Assembly (NCBI RefSeq): GCF_000507185.2
Contig: NZ_AYTM02000002.1
Location: 2,774,001-2,838,000 of the forward strand
Reading direction: 5' to 3'
Length of the DNA: 64,000 bases
From: Pseudomonas syringae KCTC 12500
Lineage (GTDB): Bacteria > Pseudomonadota > Gammaproteobacteria > Pseudomonadales > Pseudomonadaceae
Shown here: one piece after another, positions 63,194-64,000 of the stretch
Numbering within the stretch: position 1 is the first letter of the stretch
Layout of the letters: every line of letters starts with the position of its first letter
Position numbers and translations under genes: made by a program
The notes under the pieces: generated by a model
The model's input: the letters and a program-made list of their open reading frames with translations, nothing else
What the model was told of the DNA's origin: nothing
Databases searched by the model: none

Positions 63194-64000
63194 TCACAGA
63201 CTGGGTAGCAGACGTGCAGGAACCAACGGGTTCAGGCAAGTGGAGGACAACAGCTGACTGGCAGCTTCGATGTCCGGTGCAAAAAAGCGGTCCTTTTCAT
63301 AGAACGGGACCTTGCTGCGCAACAGGCTGCGGGCTTGCTCTAGCTTCGGAGAGGTTTTCAGGCCCTCACGCAAGTCCAGACCCTGGCAGGCAGCCAACCA
63401 TTCTACGGCAAGAATCCCGCGAACGTTTTCTGCCATTTCCCATAAACGCTTGCCGGCGGCCGGGGCCATCGACACATGGTCTTCCTGATTGGCCGAGGTC
63501 GGCAGGCTGTCGACACTGTGCGGGTGGGCCAATGCCTTGTTTTCACTGGCCAGTGCGGCGGCGGTCACCTGCGCGATCATGAACCCGGAATTGACGCCGC
63601 CGTTGGCCACCAGAAAAGGCGGCAACTGCGACATGTGCTTGTCCATCATCAGCGAAATGCGCCGTTCGCTGAGCGAGCCGATCTCGGCGATGGCCAGCGC
63701 GAGGTTGTCCGCCGCCATGGCGACCGGCTCGGCGTGAAAATTGCCACCGGATATGACGTCGTTCTCGGCGGCGAACACCAGCGGGTTGTCGGACACCGCG
63801 TTGGCTTCGATTTCCAGCACCTCGGCGGCCTGACGCAGTTGGGTCAGGCATGCGCCCATGACCTGTGGCTGGCAGCGCAACGAGTAAGGGTCCTGAACCT
63901 TGTCGCAGTTGCGGTGCGACTCGGATACGCCACTGCTTTCGCCCAGCAGGTCTCGGTAGCAGGCCGCCGCGTCGATCTGTCCGCGCTGTCCGCGTGCGGC
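63194..64000 (-). CDS. hutH: histidine ammonia-lyase, 5' end outside window
   Basis: The visible 269 codons are the C-terminal half of an aromatic amino acid lyase: [50 protein letters not shown] and [20 protein letters not shown]. The N-terminal half with the ASG (MIO cofactor) motif lies beyond base 64000. It removes ammonia from histidine to form urocanate. It is the first gene of the leftward hut set visible, 102 bases before the permease. Confidence 0.96.
   Translation of the reverse strand, partial: AARGQRGQIDAAACYRDLLGESSGVSESHRNCDKVQDPYSLRCQPQVMGACLTQLRQAAEVLEIEANAVSDNPLVFAAENDVISGGNFHAEPVAMAADNLALAIAEIGSLSERRISLMMDKHMSQLPPFLVANGGVNSGFMIAQVTAAALASENKALAHPHSVDSLPTSANQEDHVSMAPAAGKRLWEMAENVRGILAVEWLAACQGLDLREGLKTSPKLEQARSLLRSKVPFYEKDRFFAPDIEAASQLLSSTCLNPLVPARLLPSL

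Overview
This window is a chromosomal segment of a fluorescent Pseudomonas, most likely of the Pseudomonas syringae group. The reasons are GC-rich codon use, Pseudomonas-type gene order (hisBH-hisA-hisF, gpmI-envC-ctpA, rhodanese-grxC-secB, the spu polyamine cluster, serA beside a D-2-hydroxyglutarate dehydrogenase, rpiA/ilvA, rppH-ptsP-lgt-thyA, and the hut genes), short orphan RHS proteins, and many intergenic REP-type palindromes. Species assignment is inference from memory of gene order, not from a search.

Layout. 1-3.0 kb: histidine biosynthesis (end of hisB, hisH, a DUF2164 gene, hisA, hisF). 3.2-5.5 kb: a periplasmic solute-binding protein convergent with a secreted trypsin-like protease. 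5.5-6.5 kb: about 1 kb with no conventional gene but with a promoter, a duplicated structured element, two strong terminators and a 31-codon ORF. 6.5-14 kb: leftward envelope/glycolysis block (gpmI, envC-like, ctpA, yibQ-like), then rhodanese, grxC, secB, trmL. 14.1-16.4 kb: a frameshifted small secreted-protein gene and an OprD-type porin. 16.5-20.4 kb: 1-Cys peroxiredoxin plus a sulfonate transporter (ssuA-C-B-F) lacking the ssuE and ssuD oxygenase genes. 20.4-23.7 kb: two RHS-core proteins with unrelated C-terminal tails inside a 608-bp direct repeat, a degenerate TetR fragment and the intact TetR gene. 23.8-34.1 kb: polyamine catabolism and uptake (two gamma-glutamylpolyamine synthetase-type enzymes, an aminotransferase, two binding proteins, ATPase, two permeases). 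34.1-40.5 kb: tandem REP-bearing 265-bp repeat, HacB-like acylase, hydrolase and small conserved genes. 40.8-50 kb: serA and D-2-hydroxyglutarate dehydrogenase, two SdiA-regulated-type proteins, rpiA, ilvA, a HAD phosphatase. 50.3-55.6 kb: rppH, ptsP, a three-unit 141-bp REP array, lgt, thyA. 55.6-59.6 kb: a two-gene unit of unknown function and a cadR/cadA metal-efflux pair. 59.7-64 kb: histidine utilisation genes hutH (partial), permease, hutI, hutG.

Functional links. The window holds both synthesis (his) and degradation (hut) of histidine, and the HAD phosphatase at 49.5 kb belongs to the lineage that supplies the histidinol-phosphatase step in Pseudomonas. SerA can form D-2-hydroxyglutarate as a side product and the divergent dehydrogenase removes it. 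The spu genes import polyamines and pass them through gamma-glutamylation and transamination. PtsP and RppH form a regulatory pair.

The least explained areas are the 5.5-6.5 kb intergenic region (candidate small RNA and small protein), the RHS cassettes with unknown tails at 20.4-23 kb, and the 55.65-56.75 kb gene pair.
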